Positions 12,368 through 22,329 of a stretch of DNA of 45,676 nt are shown piece by piece. Made by a program: the position numbers and the translations under genes. The DNA comes from a bacterium HR08 (lineage in GTDB: Bacteria > Acidobacteriota > Blastocatellia > HR10), in the NCBI GenBank assembly GCA_002898775.1, contig BEHK01000005.1, positions 1 through 45,676 on the forward strand, written 5' to 3'. The notes below the pieces were generated by a model. That model was not told the origin of the DNA, made no database searches, and was given only the letters and a program-made list of their open reading frames with translations. Positions within the stretch are counted from its first letter, which is position 1; every line of letters begins with the position of its first letter.

Positions 12368-14599
12368 ATGAACGAGCTCACGCCGGAGGAGTATCAACGG
12401 ATCGTCGAGCATCTGGGGCGGGAGCCGAATCCCGTCGAGCTGGGGATGCTCGCGGCCATGTGGTCGGAGCACTGTTCGTACAAATCGTCGAAGATCCACC
12501 TGCGCCGGTTGCCCACGACGGGCGCGCGAATCCTTCAAGGGCCGGGCGAGAACGCCGGGGTCGTGGATATCGGCGACGGGTGGTGCGTCGTCTTCAAGAT
12601 CGAGTCGCACAACCATCCGAGCTTCATCGAGCCGTATCAAGGGGCGGCCACGGGCGTCGGCGGGATTCTGCGCGACATCTTCACGATGGGGGCGCGCCCC
12701 ATCGCCGTCCTGGACTCGCTGCGATTCGGCCCCCTCACCGAACCGCGCAATCGCGCGATCATGGATGGCGTTGTGCGCGGCATCGCCGACTACGGCAATT
12801 GCTTCGGCGTCCCCACCGTCGGGGGGGAGGTCTTCTTCGCCGAGTGCTATTCGCGCAACCCTCTGGTGAACGCTATGGCCGTTGGCCTGGCGCGCCCCGA
12901 CCACATCGTCTACGCTCGCGCGAGTGGTCCCGGCAACACCGTCCTCTATGTGGGCGCCAAGACCGGGCGCGATGGGATTCATGGCGCGCGCATGGCGTCC
13001 GCGCAGTTTGACCACTCGGCGTTCCAGCACCGTCCGGCCGTTCAGGTGGGCGATCCCTTCCTAGAGAAGTTGCTGCTGGAAGCCTGTCTGGAGGCCTTGC
13101 GCACGCAGGCTATCATCGGCGTGCAGGATATGGGGGCCGCCGGGCTCACCTGCGCCAGTTGCGAGATGGGCGCGCGCGCGCGAACGGGTATTGAGCTGGA
13201 CCTGGATCGCGTGCCCCAGCGCGAGACCGGTATGTCCGCCTACGAGATCCTCCTCTCGGAATCGCAGGAGCGCATGCTGCTGGTCGTTCGCGCCGGACAC
13301 GAGCGGGAGGTGGGAGAGATCTTCGCCAAATGGGGTCTGGACGCCGTCGAGATCGGTCGCGTCACGGACGACGGCCGACTGCGCGTGTTCCATCGCGGGC
13401 AGCTCGTGGCCGATCTCCCCACCCAATTGTTGGCCGAGGGGGCTCCGGTCTACCAACGGCCCATGCAGCGGGCCAAGACCGGAGACGAAGTGCCGTGGGA
13501 CACGATTCATGATCCTCCCGCTTCGCTGGAGCATCTGCTCCGCCAGATGCTGCGTTCACCGAATTTGGCCTCGAAACAGTGGGTCTATCGCCAGTACGAC
13601 CACATGGTGCGCACGAACACGATCCTGCTGCCCGGTGCGGATGCCGCCGTGCTCAGAGTCAAGGAGACGCGAAAGGCGATCGCGTTGACGCTCGATGGCA
13701 ACGGGCGCTATTGCTACTTGAATCCCCGCGCGGGCGCGCGATTGGCCGTCGCTGAAGCTTGTCGCAATCTCGTCGTGACCGGAGCGGTGCCGATCGCGTG
13801 CACGAACGGTTTGAACTTCGCCTCTCCGGAGCATCCGGAGGTCATGTGGGCCTTCAGCGAGGTCATTGATGGGATGGCCGAAGCGTGCGCCATCTTCCAA
13901 ACCCCGGTGACCGGAGGGAACGTGAGCTTCTATAACGAGACCGAAGGGCGGGGCATCTATCCGACGCCGGTCATCGGAATGCTCGGCGTGATCGAGGGCT
14001 TGAATTACGGAGGCGCCGAGCAGAGGAACCGCCCGAAGATCCCCGTGCCCATCACCCCGTGGTTCAAGAGCGAGGGGGATGTCATCGTGCTGCTCGGTCG
14101 CACGGGCGATGATCTGGGCGGGAGCGAATATCTGGCGTGGATCCACGGACTCGTCGGCGGGGACGTGCCCGCGCTGGATCTGCACCTGGAACGAGCCGTC
14201 CAACAGGCGTGCTTGATGGCCATAGCGGAGGGGATCATCAAATCTGCCCACGATTGTTCCGACGGCGGCCTGATCATCGCCCTGGTCGAATGTTGCTTCT
14301 CCAGCCACCGGCGAGAGGCCATCGGCGCCGATCTCATCCTGACGACCGAAGGCGTTCGATCGCCGATCGCGCTGCTCTTCAGCGAGACGCCCTCGCGCAT
14401 CGTGGTGACGGTTGAGCCCGATCATCTGACCGCTCTGGAGCGCATCGCGCAGCAGTTCCACATCCCCTACGCCATTTTGGGGCGCGTCGGAGGGATGCAC
14501 TTCCGCGTCACGATTGACGGGAAGATCGCCATCAATGCTCCGATCCGCGAACTGGAAACCATCTGGCAGAACGTCCTGCCCGAATACCTGGGTCCGTGA
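12368..14599 (+). CDS. purL: phosphoribosylformylglycinamidine synthase subunit PurL
   Basis: PurL is the ATP-dependent amidation subunit for step 4 of purine synthesis. At 743 residues it is the small PurL form that works with separate PurS and PurQ; neither is in the window. Visible motifs include [12 protein letters not shown] near residue 36, [24 protein letters not shown] (nucleotide-binding region), [16 protein letters not shown], and [14 protein letters not shown] at the start of the second half. The ATG at 12368 is behind GGAG and a strong promoter; the open frame extends further upstream but lacks family sequence. It is probably monocistronic, since the next element is a tRNA on the opposite strand. 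Confidence 0.96.
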   Translation: MNELTPEEYQRIVEHLGREPNPVELGMLAAMWSEHCSYKSSKIHLRRLPTTGARILQGPGENAGVVDIGDGWCVVFKIESHNHPSFIEPYQGAATGVGGILRDIFTMGARPIAVLDSLRFGPLTEPRNRAIMDGVVRGIADYGNCFGVPTVGGEVFFAECYSRNPLVNAMAVGLARPDHIVYARASGPGNTVLYVGAKTGRDGIHGARMASAQFDHSAFQHRPAVQVGDPFLEKLLLEACLEALRTQAIIGVQDMGAAGLTCASCEMGARARTGIELDLDRVPQRETGMSAYEILLSESQERMLLVVRAGHEREVGEIFAKWGLDAVEIGRVTDDGRLRVFHRGQLVADLPTQLLAEGAPVYQRPMQRAKTGDEVPWDTIHDPPASLEHLLRQMLRSPNLASKQWVYRQYDHMVRTNTILLPGADAAVLRVKETRKAIALTLDGNGRYCYLNPRAGARLAVAEACRNLVVTGAVPIACTNGLNFASPEHPEVMWAFSEVIDGMAEACAIFQTPVTGGNVSFYNETEGRGIYPTPVIGMLGVIEGLNYGGAEQRNRPKIPVPITPWFKSEGDVIVLLGRTGDDLGGSEYLAWIHGLVGGDVPALDLHLERAVQQACLMAIAEGIIKSAHDCSDGGLIIALVECCFSSHRREAIGADLILTTEGVRSPIALLFSETPSRIVVTVEPDHLTALERIAQQFHIPYAILGRVGGMHFRVTIDGKIAINAPIRELETIWQNVLPEYLGP

Positions 14600-14774
14600 G
14601 TCACGCTGCGAAAAGACGCTCGCGATTCGCCTCAGCGATCCACGCCTTCGCGATTGGCGACACCCTCCTCCGATGTCCCGCGTCCAAAGAGAGCATCACG
14701 AAGAGGCAGAAGAACGCGCCTCAAACGCCCTCGCGCGGGGTGGGTCCAGACGGTTCGCGGAGATCAGAGAGGCC

Positions 14775-14850
14775 TGGTGGCCAGGGACGGAATCGAACCG
14801 CCGACACAGGGATTTTCAGTCCCCTGCTCTACCGACTGAGCTACCTGGCC
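14775..14850 (-). tRNA. tRNA-Phe (GAA)
   Basis: The minus strand folds as a 76-nt cloverleaf: acceptor GGCCAGG/CCTGGCC, D-arm with AGCTCAGTCGGTAGAGC, anticodon loop CTGAAAA with GAA, T-arm GGTTCGATTCC, and an encoded 3' CCA. The 175 bases between the purL stop and this gene hold nothing I can identify. Confidence 0.97.
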
Positions 14851-14862
14851 AGTAGGTCATAC

Positions 14863-14892
14863 AGCTTACTCGGAGAGGAGCGGCATTGTCAA
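14863..14892 (-). promoter_or_regulatory. tRNA-Phe promoter
   Basis: TTGACA (minus strand, 14892–14887), an 18-base spacer and TAAGCT (14868–14863) end 12 bases before the tRNA 5' end. Confidence 0.55.
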
Positions 14893-14950
14893 CTCGGGCA
14901 GGCGCACGCACGATGGGCCGCAGCGTGATGAGACTTCCGCGGAGGAGGAG

Positions 14951-15703
14951 ATGGCGCTCAGAGAGAGCGAAGCGTTCGTTTTGATGACGTACCCGCTTGC
15001 GGAGGCGGATAAGATCGTCGTCCTCTTCACCCATCTGTACGGGAAGATTCGCGCCGTCGCCCGAGGGGCACGTCGGCCGAAGAGTCGCTTCGGCGCATGC
15101 TTGGAACCCCTGTCCGAGATCTTCGCTTCTTTTTACGAGAAGGAATCCAGGGAGCTGGTCTCTTTGCGGAGTTGCGAGTTGCTGTGCTCCCCATTTGAGC
15201 GCGCGGTGACGCCTGAAGGCGAAGCGTTCCTCCACCACGTGGCCGAACTCGTTGATGCCTTTCAACCTCTGGCGGAACCGCAGCCTCCGGTGTATCGGTT
15301 GATCCGCGCGACGCGAGATGCGTTCCTTCGCGGCGCCCCACTGCCGGCCCTGGCCGCTTACTTCGAGGCGTGGATGTTGAAGCTGGGCGGCTTCTTCGCC
15401 GCCCTGGAGGCGTGCGCGGCCTGTGGGCGCGCCCTGCGTCCGGAGGAATCCCTCTGGATCACGCGCGAGGGTACCCCTCGATGCGAGCGGTGCCGCCCGC
15501 CTCTGGGCGGTCACGTGGTTGCTCCTTCGCTGCGCCGCCTCTTCGCCGAGATGCTCAAGCGCCCTCCGGGCGAATGGGCGTCCCTGCCGACCTCGAGAGA
15601 GACGGCGCAACTGCGCCACGTGCTCCGACAACTCCTTCGCGATGTCCTTGAACGTGAATTGAGGACCGCGTTATTATTGGACGTTTCAAATTCGAGGACG
15701 TGA
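14951..15703 (+). CDS. recO: DNA repair protein RecO
   Basis: RecO anneals single strands and loads RecA with RecR in gap repair. The protein has 250 residues. The N-terminal OB-fold (ALRESEAFVLMTYPLAEADKIVVLFTHLYGKIRAVARGARRPKSR) is typical. The helical C-terminal part carries a zinc site at C155, C158, C178 and C181. GGAGGAGG precedes ATG 14951 by a few bases. It is followed by ppdK with a separate promoter inside its 3' end. Confidence 0.93.
   Translation: MALRESEAFVLMTYPLAEADKIVVLFTHLYGKIRAVARGARRPKSRFGACLEPLSEIFASFYEKESRELVSLRSCELLCSPFERAVTPEGEAFLHHVAELVDAFQPLAEPQPPVYRLIRATRDAFLRGAPLPALAAYFEAWMLKLGGFFAALEACAACGRALRPEESLWITREGTPRCERCRPPLGGHVVAPSLRRLFAEMLKRPPGEWASLPTSRETAQLRHVLRQLLRDVLERELRTALLLDVSNSRT
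15648..15677 (+). promoter_or_regulatory. putative ppdK promoter inside recO
   Basis: TTGAAC (15648–15653), 18 bases and TATTAT (15672–15677) lie at the AT-richer 3' end of recO, 100 bases before the ppdK start. Confidence 0.4.
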
Positions 15704-15776
15704 AGGAAGATGGGATGCCGCGCATGAGGCATGTCCTCGAGAATACGCGAAGAATGTCTGCGGAGAGGGAGCGACT

Positions 15777-18488
15777 ATGGGCAAGTACGTGTATTTCTTC
15801 GGGAACGGTCAGGCGGAAGGATCAGCGCGCTTGAGGGACTTATTGGGAGGGAAGGGGGCCGGCCTCGCTGAGATGACCAATGCGGGATTGCCGGTTCCTC
15901 CAGGATTCACAATCACCACCGAAGCCTGTCGGATCTTCTACGAGAACGGAGGCCGCTTGCCGGCGGAGATCGAGGAGGAGATCGAGCGCGCCTTGCGGCG
16001 GCTTGAGGAGCTGCGCGGGGAGCGGTTGGGCGACCGCGAGCGACCGCTGTTGGTCTCGGTGCGCTCCGGCGCCAAGTTCAGCATGCCGGGGATGATGGAT
16101 ACGATCCTGAACCTGGGCCTGAACGATGTGACCGTTGAAGCCCTGGCCCGCCGCACGCGCAATCCTCGCTTCGCCTATGACTGTTATCGCCGATTCGTCC
16201 AGATGTTCGGCAATGTCGTCCTGGGCGTGGAGAAGAGGAAGTTCGAGGAACGGATCGAAGCCAAGAAGAGGGAGCGCGGCGTTCACCATGACACGGAGCT
16301 GACGGCCGAGGATCTCAAGGCATTGGTGCGCGAGTTCAAACAGCTCATCAAGGAAGAGACCGGCGGAGATTTTCCTGAGGACCCGCGCGAGCAATTGGTT
16401 CAAGCTCGCGACGCCGTCTTCCGCTCTTGGAACAACGAGCGCGCGATCACGTACCGGCAAATTCACAACATCCCGCACGATCTCGGAACGGCGGTGAACG
16501 TCCAGGCCATGGTCTTCGGCAACATGGGCGAGACCAGCGGTTCCGGCGTCGGATTCACGCGCAATCCGGCGACCGGAGAGAAGGAGCTGTTTGGCGAATT
16601 CCTGCCGAACGCCCAGGGCGAGGACGTCGTCGCCGGGATTCGGACGCCGCTTCCCTTGCAGAAGCTACGCGAGATTCTCCCGGACGTCTATCGCCAGTTG
16701 GAGGAGATCGCCGAGCGGCTGGAACGTCACTATCGCGATGTGCAGGATTTCGAGTTCACCGTGCAGGAAGGTCAGCTCTTCATGCTCCAGACGCGGAGCG
16801 CCAAGCGCACAGGTCTGGCGGCCATCAAGATCGCGTGCGATATGGTGGATGAAGGCTTGGTGACGCCGGAGGAGTCGTTGCGGCTCATCGAAGCGCCCAC
16901 GCTGAACCAGCTCCTCCATCCCACGTTCGATCCGGTGCGGCGACGGGAATTCCGCGTCATCGGCCGAGGATTGGCGTCTTCTCCGGGTGCGGCGGCCGGA
17001 CGGATCGCCTTCACCGCGCGGCGCGCGGTCGAGATGCGGCGACAAGGCGAGCGGGTCGTGCTCGTGCGCGCGGAGACGTCGCCCGATGATATCGCCGGCA
17101 TGCAAGCCTCGGAGGGATTCCTCACGGCTCGGGGCGGCGCCACCTCGCACGCGGCCGTCGTCGGGCGCCAGATGGGCAAGCCGGCCGTCGTCGGATGCAG
17201 CGCGCTGGTCATTGACGAGGAGGCGGGCGTGGCGCGCCTGGGCGACGTCCTCCTTCGCGAGGGCGACTACATCTCCATTGACGGGACCACCGGGGAGGTT
17301 CTGCTGGGCGATGTCCCCAAGGTCGAATCCGAGATCTTGCGCGTCCTCAATGGGGAGCTGGCTCCGGAGCAGTCGAACGTCTATCAGTACTTCAAGCGCG
17401 TGATGGACACGGCGCGCGAGGCCAAACGGCTCGGCGTCCGCGCCAATGCCGATACGCCGGAAGACGCGCGTCTGGCGCGCGCTTTCGGCGCCGAGGGGAT
17501 CGGGCTGGCGCGCACCGAGCACATGTTCTTCGCGCCGGATCGTCTGCCCCACATGCAGGCGATGATCCTCGCCTCGACGGAGGCGCAACGGCGCGAGGCG
17601 CTGGCGCGGCTGCTCCCCATGCAACGCGAGGACTTCGCGGCGATCTTCCGCGTGATGGATGGATACCCGGTCACGATCCGGCTGCTCGATCCACCGCTGC
17701 ACGAGTTCCTGCCCAAGCGCGAACAACTCATGGTGGAGATCGCCGTCATGAAGGCGAAGGGGGAAACCGAAGGGCTGGAGGAGAAAGAGCGCCTGCTGGC
17801 GCGCGTCGAGGAGCTGCACGAGTTCAATCCCATGCTCGGATTCCGCGGCTGCCGACTCGGGATCCTCTATCCGGAGATCACTGAGATGCAAGCCCGCGCG
17901 ATCTTCGAGGCGGCCTGCCAGGTCGCGCGCGAGGGCGTACGCGTGCATCCCGAGATCATGGTGCCGCTTGTGGGCATCGCCCGCGAGTTCGAAGCGCAGC
18001 GCGAGATCATTGATCGCGTGGCCCGCGAGGTCATGCGGGAGACGGGGGTGACCATCTCCTATCTGGTCGGGACCATGATCGAGCTGCCGCGCGCAGCGCT
18101 CACGGCCGGAGAGATCGCGCGATCGGCTGAGTTCTTCAGCTTCGGCACGAACGACTTGACGCAAACGACCTTCGGCTTCTCGCGCGATGATACGGTGGCC
18201 GTCATCGAGGCGTACATGAAGCGCGGGATCCTGGAGACCGACCCCTTCCTCATCCTCGATCGCGCGGGCGTGGGCGAACTCCTGAAGATAGGCGTCGAAC
18301 GCGGACGCGCCGCGCGCGCTGATCTGAAGACCGGCATCTGCGGTGAGCATGGTGGCGAGCCGAGTTCCGTCGAATTCTGCCATCGCATCGGGCTGGATTA
18401 CGTCAGTTGCTCTCCATATCGCGTGCCCATCGCTATGCTCGCCGCCGCGCAAGCCGCCGTCACCGAACTGGCGGCTGTCCTGGAGTGA
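15777..18488 (+). CDS. ppdK: pyruvate, phosphate dikinase
   Basis: PPDK interconverts pyruvate, ATP and phosphate with phosphoenolpyruvate, AMP and pyrophosphate. The 903 residues carry the N-terminal ATP-grasp domain (LLGGKGAGLAEMTNAGLPVPPGF at the start; SVRSGAKFSMPGMMDTILNLG) and the swivelling phosphohistidine domain with H458 in GGATSHAAVVG. The C-terminal PEP-binding barrel has FGTNDLTQTTFGFSRDD and the catalytic C855 in GICGEHGG. GGAGAGGGAG precedes ATG 15777. PPDK in a heterotroph can serve gluconeogenesis or pyrophosphate-linked glycolysis; direction cannot be read from sequence. Confidence 0.97.
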   Translation: MGKYVYFFGNGQAEGSARLRDLLGGKGAGLAEMTNAGLPVPPGFTITTEACRIFYENGGRLPAEIEEEIERALRRLEELRGERLGDRERPLLVSVRSGAKFSMPGMMDTILNLGLNDVTVEALARRTRNPRFAYDCYRRFVQMFGNVVLGVEKRKFEERIEAKKRERGVHHDTELTAEDLKALVREFKQLIKEETGGDFPEDPREQLVQARDAVFRSWNNERAITYRQIHNIPHDLGTAVNVQAMVFGNMGETSGSGVGFTRNPATGEKELFGEFLPNAQGEDVVAGIRTPLPLQKLREILPDVYRQLEEIAERLERHYRDVQDFEFTVQEGQLFMLQTRSAKRTGLAAIKIACDMVDEGLVTPEESLRLIEAPTLNQLLHPTFDPVRRREFRVIGRGLASSPGAAAGRIAFTARRAVEMRRQGERVVLVRAETSPDDIAGMQASEGFLTARGGATSHAAVVGRQMGKPAVVGCSALVIDEEAGVARLGDVLLREGDYISIDGTTGEVLLGDVPKVESEILRVLNGELAPEQSNVYQYFKRVMDTAREAKRLGVRANADTPEDARLARAFGAEGIGLARTEHMFFAPDRLPHMQAMILASTEAQRREALARLLPMQREDFAAIFRVMDGYPVTIRLLDPPLHEFLPKREQLMVEIAVMKAKGETEGLEEKERLLARVEELHEFNPMLGFRGCRLGILYPEITEMQARAIFEAACQVAREGVRVHPEIMVPLVGIAREFEAQREIIDRVAREVMRETGVTISYLVGTMIELPRAALTAGEIARSAEFFSFGTNDLTQTTFGFSRDDTVAVIEAYMKRGILETDPFLILDRAGVGELLKIGVERGRAARADLKTGICGEHGGEPSSVEFCHRIGLDYVSCSPYRVPIAMLAAAQAAVTELAAVLE

Positions 18489-18492
18489 TCCC

Positions 18493-18506
18493 GGGAGCCG
18501 GCTCCC
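18493..18506. repeat. perfect 14-bp palindrome after ppdK
   Basis: GGGAGCCGGCTCCC begins 5 bases after the ppdK stop and lies 17 bases before the waaA start. It lacks a T-tract. It is placed like the palindrome between E1β and E2. Confidence 0.5.
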
Positions 18507-18523
18507 CGCCTTGCTCGGCGCGC

Positions 18524-19846
18524 ATGTGGTACGCGCTCTATAACCTGTCGCTTCTGCTGGCGACCGCGGTGCTGCTGCCCTATCTCGCCATCCGCGCCCT
18601 CGTCACCGGGAGAGAGCTTCACCGATGGCGCGAACGCCTCGGCTTCCCGGCACCGCTCCCGCGCGAGCGGCCCGTCCTCTGGATCCACGGCGTCTCGGTC
18701 GGTGAGATCCTCGCCGCCGGACCGCTCATTGAAGCGCTCCCTCGATCCTCCCCATCGCCTTTTCACCTGGTGCTCTCCACGGTGACGGAGACGGGACAGC
18801 AGATCGCGCGTCGCCGCTATGGGTCTAAAGCGACGATCGTTCGCTTTCCGTTCGATTGGCGCTTCTCGGTCACGCGGGCCTTTGAGCGGCTTCATCCGAG
18901 CCTCGTCCTCATCATGGAGACGGAGATCTGGCCGAATTTCCTGCGGGAGTGCGTTCGTCGGGGCATTCCTGTGGTGCTCGCCAGTGGTCGCCTCTCGGAT
19001 CGCTCGTTTCGTCGGTATCGCCGGTTTCGCCCGTTCATGGCGCGCGTTCTCAAAAACTTCCGTCTGCTCCTCATGCAAAGCGAGGAGGATGCCCGGCGCA
19101 TGCGTGAGCTGGGCGCTCCCGCCGAACGCGTTCGCGTCGTCGGCAACGTGAAATGGGATGCGCGCCCCTCGGACGAAGAAGTGGCGATAGTGGAAGAGCT
19201 GGCGCACCAACTCGGGCTCCCGAGAGAGCGATCGCTCATCGTGGCGGGGAGCACGGCGGCGGGCGAGGAGGCCGTGATCTTGCGCGCCTTTGAGCTCCTC
19301 CGCGCCCGGTGCGCGGACCTTCGCTCGATACGCTTGCTCATCGCTCCCCGGCGTCCGGAACGATTCGACGCCGTGGAGGCCTGGCTCCACGCCTCAGGAT
19401 GGCGGGTCATTCGCCGCACGCGCGCGAGTGATCGCGAGAAGGCGGAACGGGCGGAGGTCATCCTCCTGGATACCCTCGGGGAGCTAGCTGCCGTCTACCG
19501 CCTGGCTCACGTGGCGGTGATCGGAGGCAGTTTCTATGTTTCCCTCGCTCACAACGTGATCGAGCCTCTGGCCCGCGGCGCGTGCGTCATCGTCGGCCCT
19601 CGATACAGTGATCCCCATTTCCCCGCGTATGCGGCGTGCGTGTGGCGGATCTCGGCGCCCCCGGGACCGGACGCTCTAGCCCGCGCGCTCGCGGACGCGA
19701 TGGAGCGACTTCTCCGGGAAGAGGACCTGCGGGCGCGCTTTCACGAAGCGGCGCGCGTCTTCCTGGCGCAGCATCGCGGGACGACCGAACGGATCCTCTC
19801 GCATCTTGCGCCGATCCTCGTCGAGGCGATGGCGAGGAGACCATGA
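18524..19846 (+). CDS. waaA: 3-deoxy-D-manno-octulosonic acid (Kdo) transferase
   Basis: WaaA (KdtA) adds Kdo to lipid IVA on the cytoplasmic face of the inner membrane. The protein has 440 residues with an N-terminal membrane anchor (~5–25) and a GT-B fold. HGVSVGEILAAGPLI contains E61, the conserved catalytic base position. METEIWPNFLRE and the C-terminal GGSFYVSLAHNVIEPLARG (a variant of the usual GGSF…GGHNxxEPAxxG) are further family blocks. ATG 18524 is chosen because translation then starts at the membrane anchor; no strong ribosome-binding site is seen. The stop overlaps the lpxK start (ATGA). Confidence 0.94.
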   Translation: MWYALYNLSLLLATAVLLPYLAIRALVTGRELHRWRERLGFPAPLPRERPVLWIHGVSVGEILAAGPLIEALPRSSPSPFHLVLSTVTETGQQIARRRYGSKATIVRFPFDWRFSVTRAFERLHPSLVLIMETEIWPNFLRECVRRGIPVVLASGRLSDRSFRRYRRFRPFMARVLKNFRLLLMQSEEDARRMRELGAPAERVRVVGNVKWDARPSDEEVAIVEELAHQLGLPRERSLIVAGSTAAGEEAVILRAFELLRARCADLRSIRLLIAPRRPERFDAVEAWLHASGWRVIRRTRASDREKAERAEVILLDTLGELAAVYRLAHVAVIGGSFYVSLAHNVIEPLARGACVIVGPRYSDPHFPAYAACVWRISAPPGPDALARALADAMERLLREEDLRARFHEAARVFLAQHRGTTERILSHLAPILVEAMARRP

Positions 19847-20901
19847 GCGAATGGCTCTTTCAACTGCCACGACCGGTTCGAAAAGGCTTGGCCTGGCTCT
19901 TCAAGTTCGGCGTCGCCCTGCGCCTGGCGCTCTACAAGACGGGATACGCGAAGCCCAAACGGGTCAAGGCCTTCACCATCAGCGTGGGAAATCTCACCGT
20001 GGGAGGGACCGGGAAGACGCCGCTCGTCGAATATATCGCGCGACTCCTGCTGTCGGCAGGCTATCGGCCGTCTGTGATCAGTCGAGGATATGGCCGGCGT
20101 TCTCGCGCCCCACTTGTGCTCGTCTCCGATGGCACCCGTCTTCGCGCCACGGTCCGGGAGGCTGGAGATGAACCGCTCCTGCTCGCCCGACGTCTCCCCG
20201 GAGCTATCGTCGCCGTCGGCGCTCGCCGCTATGCCGTCGCGCGTCACCTGGAGGAACACTTCCAGCCTGATGTCCATGTGCTCGATGACGCCTTTCAACA
20301 TCTGGCGCTCGAGCGCGATCTCAATCTGCTGCTGATTGATGCCCTGGATCCCTTCGGCGATGATGAGCTTCTCCCCCTCGGACGATTGCGCGAACCCGTG
20401 AGCGAGATGGCGCGCGCTTCGGCGATCATCGTCACGCGAGCGGACCATCCCTTTGACCATCTGGCGCTCGAAGCGCGCGTGCGCGCGTTGGCCGGACCGA
20501 TCCCGATCTTCTACAGCTACCATGAGATTGTCGAACTGCACGCGCCCCTCACCGGCGATCGGCTCCCCCCCCAGAAACTCTATGGACGGGCGATCGGCGC
20601 CTTCTGCGCGGTGGGAAATCCCCAGCTCTTCCAGCGCGACCTGGCCCACTACCGCGCGCGTATCGTTCTCTTTCGCGCCTTCCGCGATCATCATTGGTAT
20701 ACCCGGCGAGACCTCGCGCGCTTGTTTCAGGAAGCGGAACAGGCCGAGGCCGAATGGCTCGTGACCACGGAGAAAGACTGGATGCGCATGGAATCGCTCG
20801 CCCTTCCGGAGAGACCACCGCTCTACGTCGCTCGCATTGAGGCGCGTGTGGAGGACGCCGAAGTCTTCAGGAGTTTCCTCCTTCGGCATCTCGCGCGATA
20901 G
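19843..20901 (+). CDS. lpxK: tetraacyldisaccharide 4'-kinase LpxK
   Basis: LpxK phosphorylates the 4' position of the lipid A disaccharide. The 352-residue protein has an N-terminal hydrophobic stretch (~14–30) that sits on the membrane and a Walker A GGTGKT at 54–59 in ISVGNLTVGGTGKTP. Further family blocks are VISRGYGRRS, GDEPLLLARRLP and VHVLDDAFQHLALERDLNLLLIDA. GCGAGGAGACC precedes the ATG, which overlaps the waaA stop, so the two lipid A/Kdo genes are coupled. The gene converges with the ctpA-like gene. Confidence 0.95.
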   Translation: MSEWLFQLPRPVRKGLAWLFKFGVALRLALYKTGYAKPKRVKAFTISVGNLTVGGTGKTPLVEYIARLLLSAGYRPSVISRGYGRRSRAPLVLVSDGTRLRATVREAGDEPLLLARRLPGAIVAVGARRYAVARHLEEHFQPDVHVLDDAFQHLALERDLNLLLIDALDPFGDDELLPLGRLREPVSEMARASAIIVTRADHPFDHLALEARVRALAGPIPIFYSYHEIVELHAPLTGDRLPPQKLYGRAIGAFCAVGNPQLFQRDLAHYRARIVLFRAFRDHHWYTRRDLARLFQEAEQAEAEWLVTTEKDWMRMESLALPERPPLYVARIEARVEDAEVFRSFLLRHLAR

Positions 20902-20909
20902 GCGCGGCC

Positions 20910-22151
20910 TTATTTCTTCCGAAGGATCTCGATGGCTCGCTTCAACGGTAGGTCTTCCGCAGGAGGTTGGGCCGGCGGATGCGTCACAGGCTCTTCCGGC
21001 GGCAGCTCCTCACGCTCTTCCAATTCCTCCGGGGCTATCCCTCGATCGGGTCGCGGCACCTCCACGGTGGGAACAATCCCACTGGCCGCCGACGTGCTCC
21101 CCATAATGGGTTTGCCCGAAGGCGTCGCGTACTTCACGACGGTGATATAGAGCCCGCCGCCGTCTCGCAGCGGGAAGAGCTTCTGCTCCCCCCCAGCTCC
21201 GAACGTTCGCTCGCCGACCAACTCACCGCGTTTGTTCTCCAGGATGGCGGCAGCGATGACTTCCGCGGCTCCCGCCGTGCTCCGATCAATGAGCGCGATC
21301 AGATCACCGCGATAGAGCTGTCGCTGAGGATCCGCCGTGAAGGTTTGCAGGACGCGCCCCTCTCGCCCGATCGTCTTCGCCAATGTGCCCGAACCGATGA
21401 GATAGTTCGCGACGGCCACCGCCTCGGCCAAACTCCCCGTAGCGACGCCGCGGAGGTCCACAATCAACTGATTCACCCCCTGAGCGATCAAGCTCTCCAA
21501 TTCCGCGCGGATGCGCGCGGATTCCCCCTCATCCAGAGTCGCGAGCTTCAGATAGCCGAGCCCGCGTTCCAGGATCTTCGCTTCGGGTTTCGGACGCGGG
21601 AAGCGATCGAGTTGGAACTTGAAAGTCTCCGCTCGTCCCTCTCGAAAGACCCTCACCTCGACCTCCTTGCCGCGTGGTCCGACCAGCAGCTCGCGCGCCT
21701 CGTAGAGGCTCATATCGCGCGTCGCGCGCGTCCCGATGTACTCGATGATGTCTCCGGGGCGAAGGCCAGCGATCTCCGCCGGCGATCCCTTCAGGACGGA
21801 GACCACGTAGGCATATCCCGCGACCTTGGAGAGGACGAGACCGCTCTCGGCCTCCCCGTCCGAGGTCCTTCCGTTCAAGCGCCGGACCTGTTCCGGTGTC
21901 AGATAGGCGCTGTAAGGATCCAGCCCCTCGGCCAATCCGCGCAGGGCCCCCACGCGCACCTTCTCCAAGTCGGGCTCATCCACGTAGTCATTGATGATGC
22001 GCGCCAAGACCTCTTGGAAGATCGTCAGCTGAGAATACGGATCGTTGTAGCTGGCGATCACCCCGCTGCGCGGCAACAACCCGCCGATCACCACATAAAG
22101 GGCGAGGACGACCGAGACGATCAGAACGCTCACCTTGAATTTCATCGCCAT
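20910..22151 (-). CDS. S41 (CtpA-like) PDZ protein lacking the catalytic Ser and Lys
   Basis: The 413-residue protein has an N-terminal membrane anchor (~6–26), a helical region, a PDZ domain (~102–168, SPAEIAGLRPGDIIEYIG) and an S41 peptidase domain (~195–365). A Pro/Glu-rich tail follows. In CtpB-type proteases the catalytic Ser lies in GSASASE and the Lys in FGKG. The ungapped alignment here gives STAGAAE, with Gly294 at the Ser position, and TFGAG, with Ala319 at the Lys position. I confirmed both on the nucleotides. The fold is recognisable but the canonical Ser–Lys dyad is absent, so it is probably a non-proteolytic scaffold or regulator. The start is ATG 22151, 8 bases after GAGGGG; GTG 22157 is the alternative. 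Confidence 0.85.
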   Translation of the reverse strand: MAMKFKVSVLIVSVVLALYVVIGGLLPRSGVIASYNDPYSQLTIFQEVLARIINDYVDEPDLEKVRVGALRGLAEGLDPYSAYLTPEQVRRLNGRTSDGEAESGLVLSKVAGYAYVVSVLKGSPAEIAGLRPGDIIEYIGTRATRDMSLYEARELLVGPRGKEVEVRVFREGRAETFKFQLDRFPRPKPEAKILERGLGYLKLATLDEGESARIRAELESLIAQGVNQLIVDLRGVATGSLAEAVAVANYLIGSGTLAKTIGREGRVLQTFTADPQRQLYRGDLIALIDRSTAGAAEVIAAAILENKRGELVGERTFGAGGEQKLFPLRDGGGLYITVVKYATPSGKPIMGSTSAASGIVPTVEVPRPDRGIAPEELEEREELPPEEPVTHPPAQPPAEDLPLKRAIEILRKK

Positions 22152-22199
22152 GCGCACGACCCCTCATCTGTTCCTCACCTCTCGACCCCAAGCGGGACA

Positions 22200-22229
22200 A
22201 TGGTACACCACGCCGCCGATCTCCGGCAA
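22200..22229 (-). promoter_or_regulatory. putative promoter of the ctpA-like gene
   Basis: On the minus strand TTGCCG (22229–22224), 18 bases and TACCAT (22205–22200) lie about 50 bases before the start. Confidence 0.35.
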
Positions 22230-22261
22230 CCGCCCTCGACGACTGATCGGAGCCCCCCGAC

Positions 22262-22290
22262 TTGCATCTCGCCGCCGAAGCCGATATAGT
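22262..22290 (+). promoter_or_regulatory. promoter of the β-oxidation operon
   Basis: TTGCAT (22262–22267), 17 bases and TATAGT (22285–22290). The predicted transcript start near 22298 leaves no room for a ribosome-binding site in front of ATG 22303, which supports ATG 22330 as the first gene's start. Confidence 0.55.
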
Positions 22291-22329
22291 AAAGCGCGCG
22301 ATATGGGGGGTCCGGGGGCGAACCGGGAG

